Notes: generated by a model from the sequence alone, not told the origin. A stretch of DNA of 64,000 bases from Acidobacteriota bacterium (GCA_009840635.1 VXNL01000063.1:1-64000), one strand, 5' to 3'; positions 26,978-37,017 are shown, counted from the stretch's first letter. A program made the numbers and translations.

Positions 26978-27372
26978 GGGCGCTGCTGGATACTCACATT
27001 CTCTTCTGGTGGCTGACCGAGCCTGATCGGCTGTCTCCGGCGCAACGCCGGACCGTTGGCGGTGCGAGCGCCGATGCGCCGATGCTCGTGTCCGACGTTT
27101 CGCTGTGGGAACTCGCGACTCTGTACGACCTCGGCCGAATCCACATCGCGCCGCCGCTTCGAGAGTGGCTGGAAAAGGCGGTTGCGCCCCCTCTCGTGCG
27201 ACGGCAGGACATCTCCCCGGCGGTCGCTGCGGAGTTGGCCTCACTGCCGGACACATTCCACCGGGACCCGGCGGACCGGATCCTCGTGGCGACCGCGCGC
27301 GTACTGGGAGCAACGCTCCTCACCCAGGACCAGCGCATCATCGCGTCCGGGCTCGTTGAGACATTGGACTAA
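26974..27372 (+). CDS. PIN-domain toxin (VapC family)
   Basis: A 132-residue PIN-domain ribonuclease starting at GTG. Acidic metal-binding residues are visible: Asp in LLDTHILFWWL, Glu in SDVSLWELATL, and the DPADRILVATA motif with Asp residues, followed by LLTQD. Known: VapC toxins cleave RNA such as initiator tRNA or rRNA; the target here is unknown. It forms an operon with the Phd-type antitoxin. Confidence 0.88.
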   Translation: MRALLDTHILFWWLTEPDRLSPAQRRTVGGASADAPMLVSDVSLWELATLYDLGRIHIAPPLREWLEKAVAPPLVRRQDISPAVAAELASLPDTFHRDPADRILVATARVLGATLLTQDQRIIASGLVETLD

Positions 27373-27411
27373 CAGCCCGTATAGCCTCTCCGCTCACGCG
27401 AGGTAGCCCGC

Positions 27412-30348
27412 ATGTTCTCTCCACGACCCGCGACGCTTGCGGCGGCGGTCCTGCTCCTGGCGACCGCCGTTCTTTCTTCCGCGGCGGCCCAGGAGCCGGT
27501 CCGCGTCTGGGAGGGCGAACTCACGCTCCCGACCTACGCGCTCCTTCCCGACGATCCGAACCCGCAGTTTCGCGAGACCGACAACTCCATCGTCTATCCG
27601 TACACGATGCAGGACAACCTCGGCACGGAGCGGGCCGACCACACCTGGAGGGCGTTCTTTCTCGAGAACGAGTACCTGCGGGTGGCCTGTCTTCCCGAGA
27701 TCGGAGGCCGCATCCAGTGGGTCCTCGACAAGCGCGAGAACGAACAGATGTTCTACAACAACCGGGTCATCCGGCCCGGCCTGATCGCGCTCCGGGGCGC
27801 GTGGATCTCGGGCGGCATCGAGTGGAACCGGGGTCCCCAGGGCCACACGGTGACCAGCTATTCGCCGGTGAACGTGACCGGAGTCCAGAACGAGGACGGC
27901 TCGGCGACGCTGGTGATCGGCGAGATCGAGCAGAGCTTCCGCACCGGGTGGGAGGTGCGCCTCACGCTCCGCCCGGGAGTGGCCCGGCTCGACCAGGAGA
28001 TCACCATCTTCAACCCGACCGATCTCCCCCATCCCTATTACTTCTGGAACAACACCGCCTTCCCCCAGCGCGACGGCACCCGCTTCATCTATCCGATGTC
28101 GCTCGCCACCGACCACTTCGGGACGACCTTCTACCGCTTCCCCGAAGACAACGGGGTGGACATGACCCGGCTCCCCAACTATCCGGAGCCCACCTCGATC
28201 TTCGCCTACCGGGCGGTCCACGACTTCTTCGGCGCCTACGACTCGGGGGATGACCGGGGGATCGTGCAGACCGCGGACCATCGGGAACTGCCCGGCAAGA
28301 AGGGCTGGACCTGGGGCCAGGGCGACGACGGCATGATGAACCAGCGCGCCCTCACGGACGAGGACGGCCCCTACATCGAGGTGCAGAGCGGTCCCCTGCC
28401 CACCCAGTCGGACTACGCCTGGGTCTATCCGGGCCAGCGGGTCTTCTGGCGCGAACAGTGGACGCCGGTGTTCGGACTCGGCGAGGGTTTCGAATACGCG
28501 ACCCCCGACCTGGTCGTCGAGCGCGTCGAGAGTGATGCGGGGACGCGGTTCCTGTTCCTCGCCACGAGAGCTCTGCCCGGCGCGACCGTCCGGCTGAGCG
28601 GTCGCGAAACGGAACACTCCGCGACCCTTGATCTGGTTCCGGAGGCGGTGGCGACCGTCGAATGGCCGGGGCCGGCCGCGGTTTCGGTCGAGGTCGCGGT
28701 GACCGCCGGCGGCGGGAGCGTCCTCGCCTACCGGTCTCCGCTCGATACTCCGGTGGAGGATCCCCCTCCACTCCTCGAGGCGACCGAACCGGCGAACGCC
28801 GAGGAAGCGTTTCAGGCCGCCGAACGCGCCGACAAGGACCTGAACCGCGCCGAGGCCCGCCGGCTCTACGAGCGGGCGCTCGCCCTGGCGCCCGGCCACG
28901 CGGACGCCGCGGTCGGACTCGCCGCGCTGGACCTGAAGGCCGGGCTCTACGAGCGGGGGGCCGACCGGCTTGCCGCGGTTGCCGCCGCGGATCCCGAGCA
29001 CGGTTTCGCGCGCTTCCTCCACGCAGTCGCCCGCTATGGGGTCGGTGACGATGAAGGCGCTCTGGACTCGGCCTATCTGGCCACGAAGCTTGCCGGCGTC
29101 GAAGCCCCGGCCTGGCGCCTGATCGGCCGGGTGAAGGTCCGCCAGGACCATGCCTCCGAAGCAATCGCGGCGCTCCGGCGGGGTGGCCGCGACCTGCTGC
29201 CGCTCGCGCACCTTCGCGGGGGCGACGAAGAGCGGGCCACCGGGCTCGCCGGACGCATGATCGAACGGGGCACCGTCGAGCTTGTTCCCTGGGCGGTGCG
29301 CCTTCACACCGCCGACGGCTCCGAGCGGGCCGAAGCCGCACGGGCCATGACGGCGCTCGCGGGGGAGCCGGAGTTCGCCTTCACCGAACTGCTCGTGACC
29401 CTCGCCGAACTCGGGCTTCGGGACGTGGCGCTCGGGGTGCTCGACCGGCTCCGCGAGGACGGCGGGTTCCAGCCCGGACCGGTGCTCCTGCTCCACGCAG
29501 CCGAGTGGGCGAGCGGTGACGAGGCCCTCCGCTACCGGGACGAAGCGCTCGCCGCGCCGCTCGACTACGCCTTCCCCTCGCGCCCCGAGTCGCTGCCGGT
29601 GCTCCGGTCCGCGGCCGAGCATCTTCCGGCGTCGGCGACCCCCCGCCTCCTACTCGGCCACCTGCTGGCCGGACTTGGCCGCTTCGAGGAGGCGACCGCG
29701 GCCTGGGAGGCGGCGACGGCGCTCGACCCGGGCCTCTCCACCGCTCACCGGGCGCTCGGGATGGTTCACTGGAAGATCGCGCGCCGGACGGCGGAGGCCG
29801 AGAGCCGCCTCCGGCAGGCGATCGCGGCCCGGCCGGCGGACCAGACCCTCTACCGGGATCTCGCGCGGCTGCTGCTCGCCGAGGGACGTCCGGCGGAAGC
29901 GGTGGAGGCGCTGCAGATGGTCCCGGCGGACGTTCGCCGGCGCCACGACATCACCATCGAGCTGGCCCGGTCACTGAACGCCACCGGCCGTTTCGAGGAA
30001 ACGATCGCCATGCTGGACGCGACCCGGGTCAACTTCCGGGAGGGCGACGCCACGGTGTGGCAGCTCTTCTCGCGGGCCGAGGTCGAACTCGGCCGCCGGG
30101 CGCTCGACGCCGGAGACGCCGAGGCGGCGCTCACCCATTTCGACCGGGCGCTCACCTATCCCGAGAATCTCGGCGTCGGCCGTTCCCACCGGGCTCAGGA
30201 GGCGCGGGCGCTCTGGTTCCGCGCCAAGGCCCTCACCGCGCTCGACCGCTTCGACGAGGCGGCGGTCACCCTCACGCGATGTGCGGAAGACCCGCCGCTG
30301 AGCGACGAACAGGAGCACTTCATCGCCCGCTGCGAGGGCGCCCGATAG
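27412..30348 (+). CDS. DUF5107 and TPR-repeat exported protein
   Basis: A 978-residue exported protein. A signal peptide (ATLAAAVLLLATAVLSSAAAQ) is followed by a DUF5107 domain (about 45-390: 'TWRAFFLENEYLRVACLPEIGGRIQW', 'GGIEWNRGPQGHTV'), a galactose-mutarotase-like beta-sandwich. The C-terminal half (about 455-975) has many tetratricopeptide-like helical repeats, for example 'ARRLYERALALAPGHADAAVGLA' split over several units. Known family members are annotated as possible sugar-processing or binding proteins; function unproven. It starts 40 nt after the toxin gene. Confidence 0.85.
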   Translation: MFSPRPATLAAAVLLLATAVLSSAAAQEPVRVWEGELTLPTYALLPDDPNPQFRETDNSIVYPYTMQDNLGTERADHTWRAFFLENEYLRVACLPEIGGRIQWVLDKRENEQMFYNNRVIRPGLIALRGAWISGGIEWNRGPQGHTVTSYSPVNVTGVQNEDGSATLVIGEIEQSFRTGWEVRLTLRPGVARLDQEITIFNPTDLPHPYYFWNNTAFPQRDGTRFIYPMSLATDHFGTTFYRFPEDNGVDMTRLPNYPEPTSIFAYRAVHDFFGAYDSGDDRGIVQTADHRELPGKKGWTWGQGDDGMMNQRALTDEDGPYIEVQSGPLPTQSDYAWVYPGQRVFWREQWTPVFGLGEGFEYATPDLVVERVESDAGTRFLFLATRALPGATVRLSGRETEHSATLDLVPEAVATVEWPGPAAVSVEVAVTAGGGSVLAYRSPLDTPVEDPPPLLEATEPANAEEAFQAAERADKDLNRAEARRLYERALALAPGHADAAVGLAALDLKAGLYERGADRLAAVAAADPEHGFARFLHAVARYGVGDDEGALDSAYLATKLAGVEAPAWRLIGRVKVRQDHASEAIAALRRGGRDLLPLAHLRGGDEERATGLAGRMIERGTVELVPWAVRLHTADGSERAEAARAMTALAGEPEFAFTELLVTLAELGLRDVALGVLDRLREDGGFQPGPVLLLHAAEWASGDEALRYRDEALAAPLDYAFPSRPESLPVLRSAAEHLPASATPRLLLGHLLAGLGRFEEATAAWEAATALDPGLSTAHRALGMVHWKIARRTAEAESRLRQAIAARPADQTLYRDLARLLLAEGRPAEAVEALQMVPADVRRRHDITIELARSLNATGRFEETIAMLDATRVNFREGDATVWQLFSRAEVELGRRALDAGDAEAALTHFDRALTYPENLGVGRSHRAQEARALWFRAKALTALDRFDEAAVTLTRCAEDPPLSDEQEHFIARCEGAR

Positions 30349-30376
30349 GCGGGCGTGGTTGCCGGGTCGCGGCGGT

Positions 30377-30958
30377 ATGCTCCGATTCGTGAGTCGCCGG
30401 CCCCGCGTTTTCCCGAGATGGGCCGCGGGAGTCCTTCTGCTGACCCTGGGGTGGGCGCACCTCGCGGCGCCCGGAGTCTCCCAGGATGGGGTAGCCGAGC
30501 CCGCCGGGCGCGAGGTCGCGGAACGCTGGTTCCGGCTGGTGGACGGCCTGGACGGCAGCGAGGAGAGCCGGGCGGCACTCCTCGCCCTCTACGCCGAGGA
30601 CGCGCTCCACATCCAGGGTCCGGCCGGCGACCACCAGCGGGGATCCGCGACCTACTGGGGGCGCGAGAAGGTCGGGCTGCTGGTGGACCGGCTGCTGGAA
30701 GAGTGGAAGGACCACTCCATCCGGCCCGAGGTGGCGACCGCCGCCGAGGTCTCCGAAAACGTCTGGGCCGAGGCGGAAGGGCCGTGGGGAGGGCAGCTGA
30801 TCGCGGTCCAGTTCACGATCGCCGCCACCCGCCGCAACGAAGAGACCCGTTGGTACATCCCGGGGGCGGCGTTCTTCCGGGTCCGCGGCAGCGAACTGAT
30901 CCGCGTCCGGATCTATCTCGCGCTCGGGGAAGCCGCCGAGGTGGAAATCCAGCGGTGA
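30377..30958 (+). CDS. SnoaL/NTF2-like exported protein
   Basis: A 193-residue protein. The start at 30377 gives a signal-like segment (FPRWAAGVLLLTLGWAHLAAPG). The rest resembles an NTF2/SnoaL cone fold: 'LLALYAEDALHIQGP', 'YWGREKVGLLVDRLLEE' and 'WYIPGAAFFRVRGSELIRVRIYLAL'. Its stop overlaps the GTG start of the amidohydrolase gene by 4 nt (30955-30958), so the two are translationally coupled. No catalytic residue can be assigned. Confidence 0.7.
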   Translation: MLRFVSRRPRVFPRWAAGVLLLTLGWAHLAAPGVSQDGVAEPAGREVAERWFRLVDGLDGSEESRAALLALYAEDALHIQGPAGDHQRGSATYWGREKVGLLVDRLLEEWKDHSIRPEVATAAEVSENVWAEAEGPWGGQLIAVQFTIAATRRNEETRWYIPGAAFFRVRGSELIRVRIYLALGEAAEVEIQR

Positions 30959-32619
30959 AGCCGAAACCGGCAGCGGGTTCCACGCTGCTGCGGCTGGCCG
31001 CTCTCGGGTGCGTGGCCGCTGCCCCGGTGGCCTGTTCCACCCCGGAACCGGCCGACCTGTTGCTCCACTCCGGGACCGTCCTGGTGCTCGACGAGGCGGG
31101 AACGACCGGGACCGCGCTCGCGGTGCGGGACGGCACGGTGCTCGCGGTGGGCGGCGACGAGCTCCGCGACCGGTATGCGGCGGAGCGCGAAGTGGACCTT
31201 GGCGGACGGACCGCTACGCCCGGGTTCAACGACGCGCACATCCACATCCGCGGCCGCGCGCGGCGGCACATCCCACTCGGCGGCCTCTCCTCGATCGAGG
31301 AGCTCCAGGACCTCGTGGCTGCCAAGGCCGACGAACTCGGGCCGGGCGAGTGGATCACCGGCTACGGGTGGTCGGAAGACGAGGTCCGGGAGCAGCGGCG
31401 GCCGCTCCGGGCCGATCTCGACGCCGCCGCCCCCGAGAACCCCGTCATCCTGACCCGGGCGGGCGGCCACAGCGCGGTGGCGTCGAGCCTCGCGCTGTCG
31501 CTCGCGGGCGTGGACCGGAGCACGCCGCAGCCCGACGGCGGGGTCATCGAGCGCGGACCGGACGGCGAACTGAACGGCGTCATCCGGGAACGGCAGGACC
31601 TCGTCTCCCGTCTCGTCCCCGACGCGACGCCGGAGGAGCTGCGGGAGAGCTTCGTGGCGGCGCTCCGCGACCTGCTGCGCCTCGGAATCACGAGCATCGT
31701 GCACGCGGGCGTGGCGCCCTCGGGGTTCGGGGAGTGGGAGTCGGTCTACGCCGAGTTCGGAGAAGAACTGCCCCGCGCCGCCGTGCAGATCCGCTGGGCG
31801 GGGACCGAGGCGATGGAGGCGTTCGGACGGCTCAGCGGCGAGGGCGACGAGCGTCTGCGGGTGGGCCCGCTCAAGGTCTTCGTGGACGGGGGCTTCACCG
31901 GACCGGCGGCGTACACCAAGGAGCCGTACCGGGGCGAGGAGACCTACCGCGGCAGCCTCGTACGCCCGGAGGAGGAGTTCCGCCGGATCGTCCGCGAAGC
32001 CCACGCGATGGGCTGGCAGTTCGCGTTCCACGCCATCGGGGACGCGGCGATCGAGTTGACGGTGGACGCCTTTGCCGAAGTCCTGGCGGCGGAGCCGCGG
32101 GCGGATCACCGGCACGCCCTGAACCACTTCACCGTACCGCCGTCCGACGAGACGATGGACCGCATGGCGGACCTCGGGATCCTGATCATCCAGCAGCCCA
32201 ACTTCACCTACACGCTGGAGGGGCGTTACCGCGAGTATCTCGACGGCTACCGCGTGGAACGGAACAACCCGATCCGTTCGGCGATGGACCGGGGGGTGTT
32301 CATGGTCCTCTCCAGCGACATCCTTCCCATCGGTCCGATGGTGGGGCTCTACGCCGCCACCACCCGAAAGGGCATGTCCGGGGAGGTCTACGGACCGGAC
32401 GAGGCGATCTCCATGGAAGAGGCGCTGGTCGGCTACACCCGGAACGGGGCCTTCGTGACCCGGGAGGAAGACATCAAGGGGACGCTGGCGCCGGGCATGC
32501 TTGCCGACGTGGTGGTGCTCTCGGACGACCCGCGCGCCTCCGCGCCGGAGGCCATCCTCGGGATCGAGGCGGAGATGACGATCGTCGGAGGCCGGGTCCT
32601 CTGGGAAAAGAGCCCCTGA
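30955..32619 (+). CDS. YtcJ-like amidohydrolase lipoprotein
   Basis: A 554-residue metal-dependent amidohydrolase starting at GTG. A hydrophobic leader ends in a lipobox-like PVAC. The beta-sandwich begins 'LLLHSGTVLVLDEAG'. Metal ligands are seen in TPGFNDAHIHIRG (HxH), FAFHAIGDAAI and RHALNHFT, with a late Asp in VLSSDILP, and the end shows ADVVVLSDDP. This is the YtcJ / N-substituted formamide deformylase branch; the substrate cannot be named. The open frame before 30955 is a shadow of the upstream gene. Confidence 0.88.
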   Translation: MKPKPAAGSTLLRLAALGCVAAAPVACSTPEPADLLLHSGTVLVLDEAGTTGTALAVRDGTVLAVGGDELRDRYAAEREVDLGGRTATPGFNDAHIHIRGRARRHIPLGGLSSIEELQDLVAAKADELGPGEWITGYGWSEDEVREQRRPLRADLDAAAPENPVILTRAGGHSAVASSLALSLAGVDRSTPQPDGGVIERGPDGELNGVIRERQDLVSRLVPDATPEELRESFVAALRDLLRLGITSIVHAGVAPSGFGEWESVYAEFGEELPRAAVQIRWAGTEAMEAFGRLSGEGDERLRVGPLKVFVDGGFTGPAAYTKEPYRGEETYRGSLVRPEEEFRRIVREAHAMGWQFAFHAIGDAAIELTVDAFAEVLAAEPRADHRHALNHFTVPPSDETMDRMADLGILIIQQPNFTYTLEGRYREYLDGYRVERNNPIRSAMDRGVFMVLSSDILPIGPMVGLYAATTRKGMSGEVYGPDEAISMEEALVGYTRNGAFVTREEDIKGTLAPGMLADVVVLSDDPRASAPEAILGIEAEMTIVGGRVLWEKSP

Positions 32620-32666
32620 CGGTTCCCGTTGCGCGCCGTCCGGAGACCGGTGTTACCTTCCGGTGC

Positions 32667-33632
32667 ATGCGCCGCCTCCTCCCCGTCCTGATCCTCGCCG
32701 CCGCCTGCTCGGCGCCCCCCGAAACGGCCGACGCGCCGGCCGACCCGACGGAACCGCTGCCCCCCGTCCTCGCCCAGAACGCCTTCCTCTACTACAGCGA
32801 CCTGGCCGAGGCCGAGGCGTTCTACCGCGACACGCTGGGACTTCCCCTGGCTTCCGATTTCGGCTTCGCCAAGATCTTCCAGGTCGCGGAGTCGGCGTAC
32901 CTGACGCTCGTGGACGAAGCGGAGGGGATGCACAGCGCCGACGAGCCGAAGACCGTCGCCTTCGCCCTCATCACCGAGCGGCTCGCGGACTGGCAGGCGC
33001 GGCTCGACGAGGCGGGCGCGAACTTCCGGAGCCGCTTCGATCCGGAGGCCGCCGATCCGGAGGCGCCGCATCACGGCTTCACGGTGTTCGATCCCGGCGG
33101 TTACATCCTGGAGTTCGAGCGGTTCCTCCCCCACGCGGAGAACGTGGACCTGATGCCGATCCTGGACACGACCGAGCCGCTCGGCGGGGAGGACGCGGCC
33201 GCGGGACCGGGGATGGGGTTCGAGGCCATGATCGTCTGGCTCTACTACCCGGACATCCCGGAGATGCTCGACTGGTACCAGACGACGTTCGGCTTTCCAG
33301 AGAGCCTGGACCAGGGTTGGGTGAAGGGGCTGCGCACCTCCTACGCCGGATTCATCGGCCTGGTGGATTCGACCCGCGGCATGCACTCCTTCACCGAGGA
33401 CAAGGCGGTGACCGTGAGCTTCTTCGTGGAGGACGTGACGCCCTGGCATGAGCACCTCGAAGGAGCCGAGGGCTACCGCTCCCGCACCGGGATCACCAGC
33501 GAGAGCGACCGGGTGACCGTCTTCGTGGGCTATGACCCGGGGAACTACTTCCTGGAGTTCGACACGTTCGTGGACGCGCCGGGGAACGAGGAGCTCCGGG
33601 CGCAACTCGCGGCGGTGCGGATCGCGGAGTAG
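32667..33632 (+). CDS. Tandem VOC (glyoxalase-fold) lipoprotein
   Basis: A 321-residue lipoprotein with lipobox LAAAC and two vicinal-oxygen-chelate domains. Domain 1 spans about 35-155 (FLYYSDLAEAEAFYRDTLG to GYILEFERF) and domain 2 about 185-305 (WLYYPDIPEMLDWYQTTFG to NYFLEFDTF). The two halves are recognisably alike, so it is a fused duplication. The usual His/Glu metal ligands are not all evident. Role unknown; likely a binding or resistance-type protein on the periplasmic side of the membrane. Confidence 0.82.
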   Translation: MRRLLPVLILAAACSAPPETADAPADPTEPLPPVLAQNAFLYYSDLAEAEAFYRDTLGLPLASDFGFAKIFQVAESAYLTLVDEAEGMHSADEPKTVAFALITERLADWQARLDEAGANFRSRFDPEAADPEAPHHGFTVFDPGGYILEFERFLPHAENVDLMPILDTTEPLGGEDAAAGPGMGFEAMIVWLYYPDIPEMLDWYQTTFGFPESLDQGWVKGLRTSYAGFIGLVDSTRGMHSFTEDKAVTVSFFVEDVTPWHEHLEGAEGYRSRTGITSESDRVTVFVGYDPGNYFLEFDTFVDAPGNEELRAQLAAVRIAE

Positions 33633-33662
33633 GCGGCAGTTTCGCCCCGCTGCGCTGGGCGG

Positions 33663-33682
33663 CGCCGGTCTGAAGACCGGCG
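33663..33682. terminator. Palindromic hairpin between convergent genes
   Basis: CGCCGGTCT (33663-33671) and AGACCGGCG (33674-33682) are perfect arms around a 2-nt centre. The site lies between the stops of the VOC gene (33632) and the GH2 gene (33687), as expected of a bidirectional terminator or a REP-type stem. Confidence 0.5.
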
Positions 33683-33686
33683 TTCC

Positions 33687-36572
33687 CTACGGCGCGCGGG
33701 GGCGGATCGGCGCCGTTGCCGCGGTGATCTCGACGGCGGTGGTCTCGAGCCCCGGCGACTCAGCGGTCAGGCGGATCGTGCCGGGCTCCCTGGATGCCTG
33801 AACGATGACGAGGGCCAACCCGTTGAAGGCCCGGCGGCCGGCTCCCAGATCCGCTTCGTGGCTCGAGGGATCGCCGTTGCCCACCCCGATGATCTCTCCC
33901 GGCCCGTCCACCCGGAACTGCACCTCATTGCCGGCGGTGGGGACGTTCCGTCCCTCCGAATCCACGATCAGGACCTTGACCAGCGACACGTCTTCGCCAT
34001 CCGCATGGATGGTTGACCGGTCCGGCTCCAGCACGATTCCGGCCGGCTCGCCGGTGGTCTCGCGCCGGGTCTCCGCCACGGCTTCCCCGTCCCGGTAACA
34101 GGTCGCCGTGAGCGACCCGGGCTCCCACGGGACCTCCCACGAGAGGCCCGAGTAGGGCTCGCGGTCCTTCCGGCCCTGGCTCTGCCCGTTGAGGAACAGT
34201 TCGACGGCTTCGCAGTTGTTGAACGACCGGACCTCCACGGTTCCGTCATCTGCGGTAGGCGGCGCATTCCAGTGCGGGAACAGGTGGACGAACGGGTCCG
34301 AACTCCAGGCGGACCGGTAGTAGTAGTAGTTGTCCTTCGGGAAGCCGCAGGTGTCCATGAAGCCGTACTGGGCGGTGACGACCGGCCAGTCGAAGGGGAA
34401 CGGCTCGCCCCGGTAATCCATTCCGTTCCAGACGAAACCTCCCGAAACGTAGTCGGTCCCGGCGATCCGTCCCCACGTCTCCGCTGCCGAGGTGTCGTAG
34501 GAGCTGTGGTGGCCCCTGGCTTCGTCGTCCACGTAGACCCCGCGGGTGGTGAGGTCGTAGCCGGTCTCGAGGGCCAGCATGGGCCGGTCGGGGTTGGCGG
34601 CGTGGTACTCGTCGTAGTTGGCCGGATCGAACCCCCGGGCATCGATGACCTCCGCCAGGCTGATGAGATTCCGCTCCGTCCCGATCTCGTCAGGAGAAGT
34701 GGCGCCGGTCAGCGGACCCACGCTCCCCGTCGTGGGCCGGGTGGGGTCCAGCCGCTTGATCGCGGCGTGCATCGCCCGCAGCTGCTCGCCGGCGACCTCG
34801 GGACCCTGCCGCAGGCCCTCGTTGTTCATGCTCCAGCCGATGACGCTCGGATGGTTCCGGTCGCGCCGCACCATGCTCTCGACGTCACCGATCACGTCGT
34901 CCGAGGTGCCCATGTGTCGGTTTTCGACGAGCACCAGCATCCCGAGCCGGTCCGCCGCGTCCAGGACCTCGGCCGCGGGCGGGTTGTGCGAGGTGCGGAT
35001 GGCGTTCGCTCCCATCTCCCGGAGCTTCTCGAGCCGGTAGACGTTGATCCGGTCCGGGAGGGCCACTCCCACCCCGGCAAAGTCGGTGTGGAGGTTGGCG
35101 CCGTTGATCTTCACGTGTTCGCCGTTCAGGAAGAAACCGTCTCCGCCGAAGCGGAACGTCCGCACGCCGAACGGCGTCCGGGTCTGGTCGGTGACCCGTC
35201 CGCCCGCCTCCACGGTGGTCTGCACGGTGTAGAGGTAGGGGTTGTCCAGGGACCAGAGCGTCGGATCCTCGATCACCAGCTCCTGGCGAAACTCCAGCTC
35301 ACCCCGGGCGGGAACCGTGCCGGTGGTGTCCGTGGTCGCGACCGTGGTGCCCTCCGCGTCGATCAGCGCGATCCGGAGCGCGCCGTCCGCCGGCACGGCC
35401 CCGTCATTGACGAGGGTGGTCTCGACCTGCACCAGGGCCGATTCGTCCGTCACCTCCGGCGTGGCCACGAAGGTGCCCCAGCGCCCGACGTGCAGCGGGT
35501 CCAGCTTGGTCAGCCAGACATGACGGTAGATGCCCCCGCCCTCGTACCACCAGCCCTCGTCCCAGTCCGCGTCAGCGCGGACCGCGACGACGTTCCGGCC
35601 GCCGAAATCGGCCACGTCCGTGATGTCGTAGTGGAACCCGGTGTAGCCGCTCCAGTGGTGGCCGAGCCACTCCCCGTTCACCCACACATCGCTGTTCCGG
35701 TACACCCCGTCGAACTCGAGCCAGATCCGTTTTCCCCGGTCGGCCGCCGGAAGGTCGAAAGACCGGCGGTACCAGCCGACGCCCTTCGGCTTGTAACCAT
35801 GGTCCCGGTCGTACCAGAGCTCGTTGAAGCCGGGACGCTTTCCGCCGGGCTTGTCGGCCCCCCTGGGATCGAATCCGCCGCCCACCACGAAATCGTGGGG
35901 AACGCGGACCTCCTCCCAGCCGCTGTCGTCGAAGTCCGGCGCCGCCGTGGGGGCCGACCGCATTGCCGGGTCGTCTTGCCAATGGGCCGGCCGGTTGTAG
36001 TACGAGGCGCCCGCGATGCCGCCGGAGCCGCCGGTGTTCTCCACCAGCACCGCCAACGCGTTGGGCCCGCCCGGGTGCCAGGCCTGACCGGAGTCCAGAG
36101 TGACCTCGAACGGCGCGTTGGCGCCCTCGTGATAGACGAGCCGGTTGCCGTTGAGGTAGACGGTCGCGCGGTCGTCCACGGACTGGAAGTAGATCCGCGG
36201 CCTGCCGGTGGGCCCCGGCGGCAGCGCACCGAGTTCCGCCCGGAACCAGGCGAATCCCGGCTGTCCCGCGAACACATCGTCGCCCGGGGCCGCTTCCGGC
36301 CAACCGGAGACATCGAGCCCCGGCGCCGCCAGGGTTTCCGCTTCCGCTTCCCCCGCCTCGCTCATCCGGAATCGCCAGGTCTCGACGGAATTCCCCCGGG
36401 GCAGCGGCACGAATCCCTCCGCCCGGCCCCGAAAGAAGCGCCACCCGTCGTCCATGAGCAGCCTCGTTCGCGGGGCCTGGTCCGGAGTGCAGGCAAGCGC
36501 CGGCAGCAGCGCGCAACCGAGTGCCGCGGCAAGCGGCCATACCGAAAGAGCCCCCGTCCGACCATGCCTCAT
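33687..36572 (-). CDS. GH2-family glycosidase (beta-galactosidase-like) lipoprotein
   Basis: A 961-residue glycoside hydrolase family 2 lipoprotein. The start at 36572 has GGGAGG upstream and a leader ending in the lipobox PALAC. The N-terminal sugar-binding jelly roll includes 'GVGWYRRSFDLPAADRG' and 'DVWVNGEWLGHHWSGYTGF'; then come an Ig-like domain and the TIM barrel with acid/base Glu in GWSMNNEG and nucleophile Glu in MLALETGYD. C-terminal Ig-like domains include 'RVDGPGEIIGVGNGDP', common in Bacteroidetes and Acidobacteriota GH2 enzymes. Likely releases beta-linked sugars at the cell envelope; specificity unknown. Confidence 0.9.
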   Translation of the reverse strand: MRHGRTGALSVWPLAAALGCALLPALACTPDQAPRTRLLMDDGWRFFRGRAEGFVPLPRGNSVETWRFRMSEAGEAEAETLAAPGLDVSGWPEAAPGDDVFAGQPGFAWFRAELGALPPGPTGRPRIYFQSVDDRATVYLNGNRLVYHEGANAPFEVTLDSGQAWHPGGPNALAVLVENTGGSGGIAGASYYNRPAHWQDDPAMRSAPTAAPDFDDSGWEEVRVPHDFVVGGGFDPRGADKPGGKRPGFNELWYDRDHGYKPKGVGWYRRSFDLPAADRGKRIWLEFDGVYRNSDVWVNGEWLGHHWSGYTGFHYDITDVADFGGRNVVAVRADADWDEGWWYEGGGIYRHVWLTKLDPLHVGRWGTFVATPEVTDESALVQVETTLVNDGAVPADGALRIALIDAEGTTVATTDTTGTVPARGELEFRQELVIEDPTLWSLDNPYLYTVQTTVEAGGRVTDQTRTPFGVRTFRFGGDGFFLNGEHVKINGANLHTDFAGVGVALPDRINVYRLEKLREMGANAIRTSHNPPAAEVLDAADRLGMLVLVENRHMGTSDDVIGDVESMVRRDRNHPSVIGWSMNNEGLRQGPEVAGEQLRAMHAAIKRLDPTRPTTGSVGPLTGATSPDEIGTERNLISLAEVIDARGFDPANYDEYHAANPDRPMLALETGYDLTTRGVYVDDEARGHHSSYDTSAAETWGRIAGTDYVSGGFVWNGMDYRGEPFPFDWPVVTAQYGFMDTCGFPKDNYYYYRSAWSSDPFVHLFPHWNAPPTADDGTVEVRSFNNCEAVELFLNGQSQGRKDREPYSGLSWEVPWEPGSLTATCYRDGEAVAETRRETTGEPAGIVLEPDRSTIHADGEDVSLVKVLIVDSEGRNVPTAGNEVQFRVDGPGEIIGVGNGDPSSHEADLGAGRRAFNGLALVIVQASREPGTIRLTAESPGLETTAVEITAATAPIRPRAP

Positions 36573-36672
36573 ATCCGTCGCCTCCCGCAGACTGAATATG
36601 GGTCGCGGCGTGGGGCCGGCGCAAATGCGTTGCCGCCGGGCGCGGCAGCGCGCGCCGCCGCGCGGCCCAAGG

Positions 36673-37017
36673 TCAGGGTTCCGCTTCGTCCGGCCTGGCC
36701 GATGCGACCGAATCCACCACCCAGTCCAGGTACCCGGCCGAGCCGGAGCCGACCTCGAAGGCGAGGAATTCAGGGGTGTCGTAGGGGTGGAGTTCGAGCA
36801 CCCGCGTCTGCAGCGGTGCGACGCCCGTCTTCGTGGTCTTGATGAGGAGAAGAACTTCTTCGTCGCGCGCGACCTTGCCCTCCCACCGGTAGATGGACGC
36901 CACCGGTCCGAGCACGTTGACGCAGGCGGCAAGGCGTTCCGCCACCAGCGCCCCAGCCAGTTGCTCGGCCTGCTCCCGGCTCGACAGGGTCGTCAGCGCG
37001 ATCCAGCAGTCGGCCAT
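36673..37017 (-). CDS. cutA: CutA-like divalent-cation tolerance protein
   Basis: A 114-residue CutA1-type protein: 'TTLSSREQAEQLAGALVAERLAACVNV', the core 'SIYRWEGKVARDEEVLLLIKTT' and 'ELHPYDTPEFLAF'. The ferredoxin-like trimeric family is linked to copper tolerance, though its molecular role is unsettled. It lies 27 nt downstream of a heme oxygenase gene on the same strand. Confidence 0.92.
   Translation of the reverse strand: MADCWIALTTLSSREQAEQLAGALVAERLAACVNVLGPVASIYRWEGKVARDEEVLLLIKTTKTGVAPLQTRVLELHPYDTPEFLAFEVGSGSAGYLDWVVDSVASARPDEAEP

Noticed and set aside
27394-29622. 742-codon open frame on the minus strand
   Set aside because: Antisense to the DUF5107-TPR gene, which has a signal peptide and domain matches.
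30355-30954. Upstream extension of the amidohydrolase frame
   Set aside because: This part is the shadow of the SnoaL-like gene; the lipoprotein leader starts at GTG 30955.
34272-36842. 856-codon open frame on the plus strand
   Set aside because: Fully antisense to the GH2 gene, whose catalytic motifs are intact; no SD, signal or domain.
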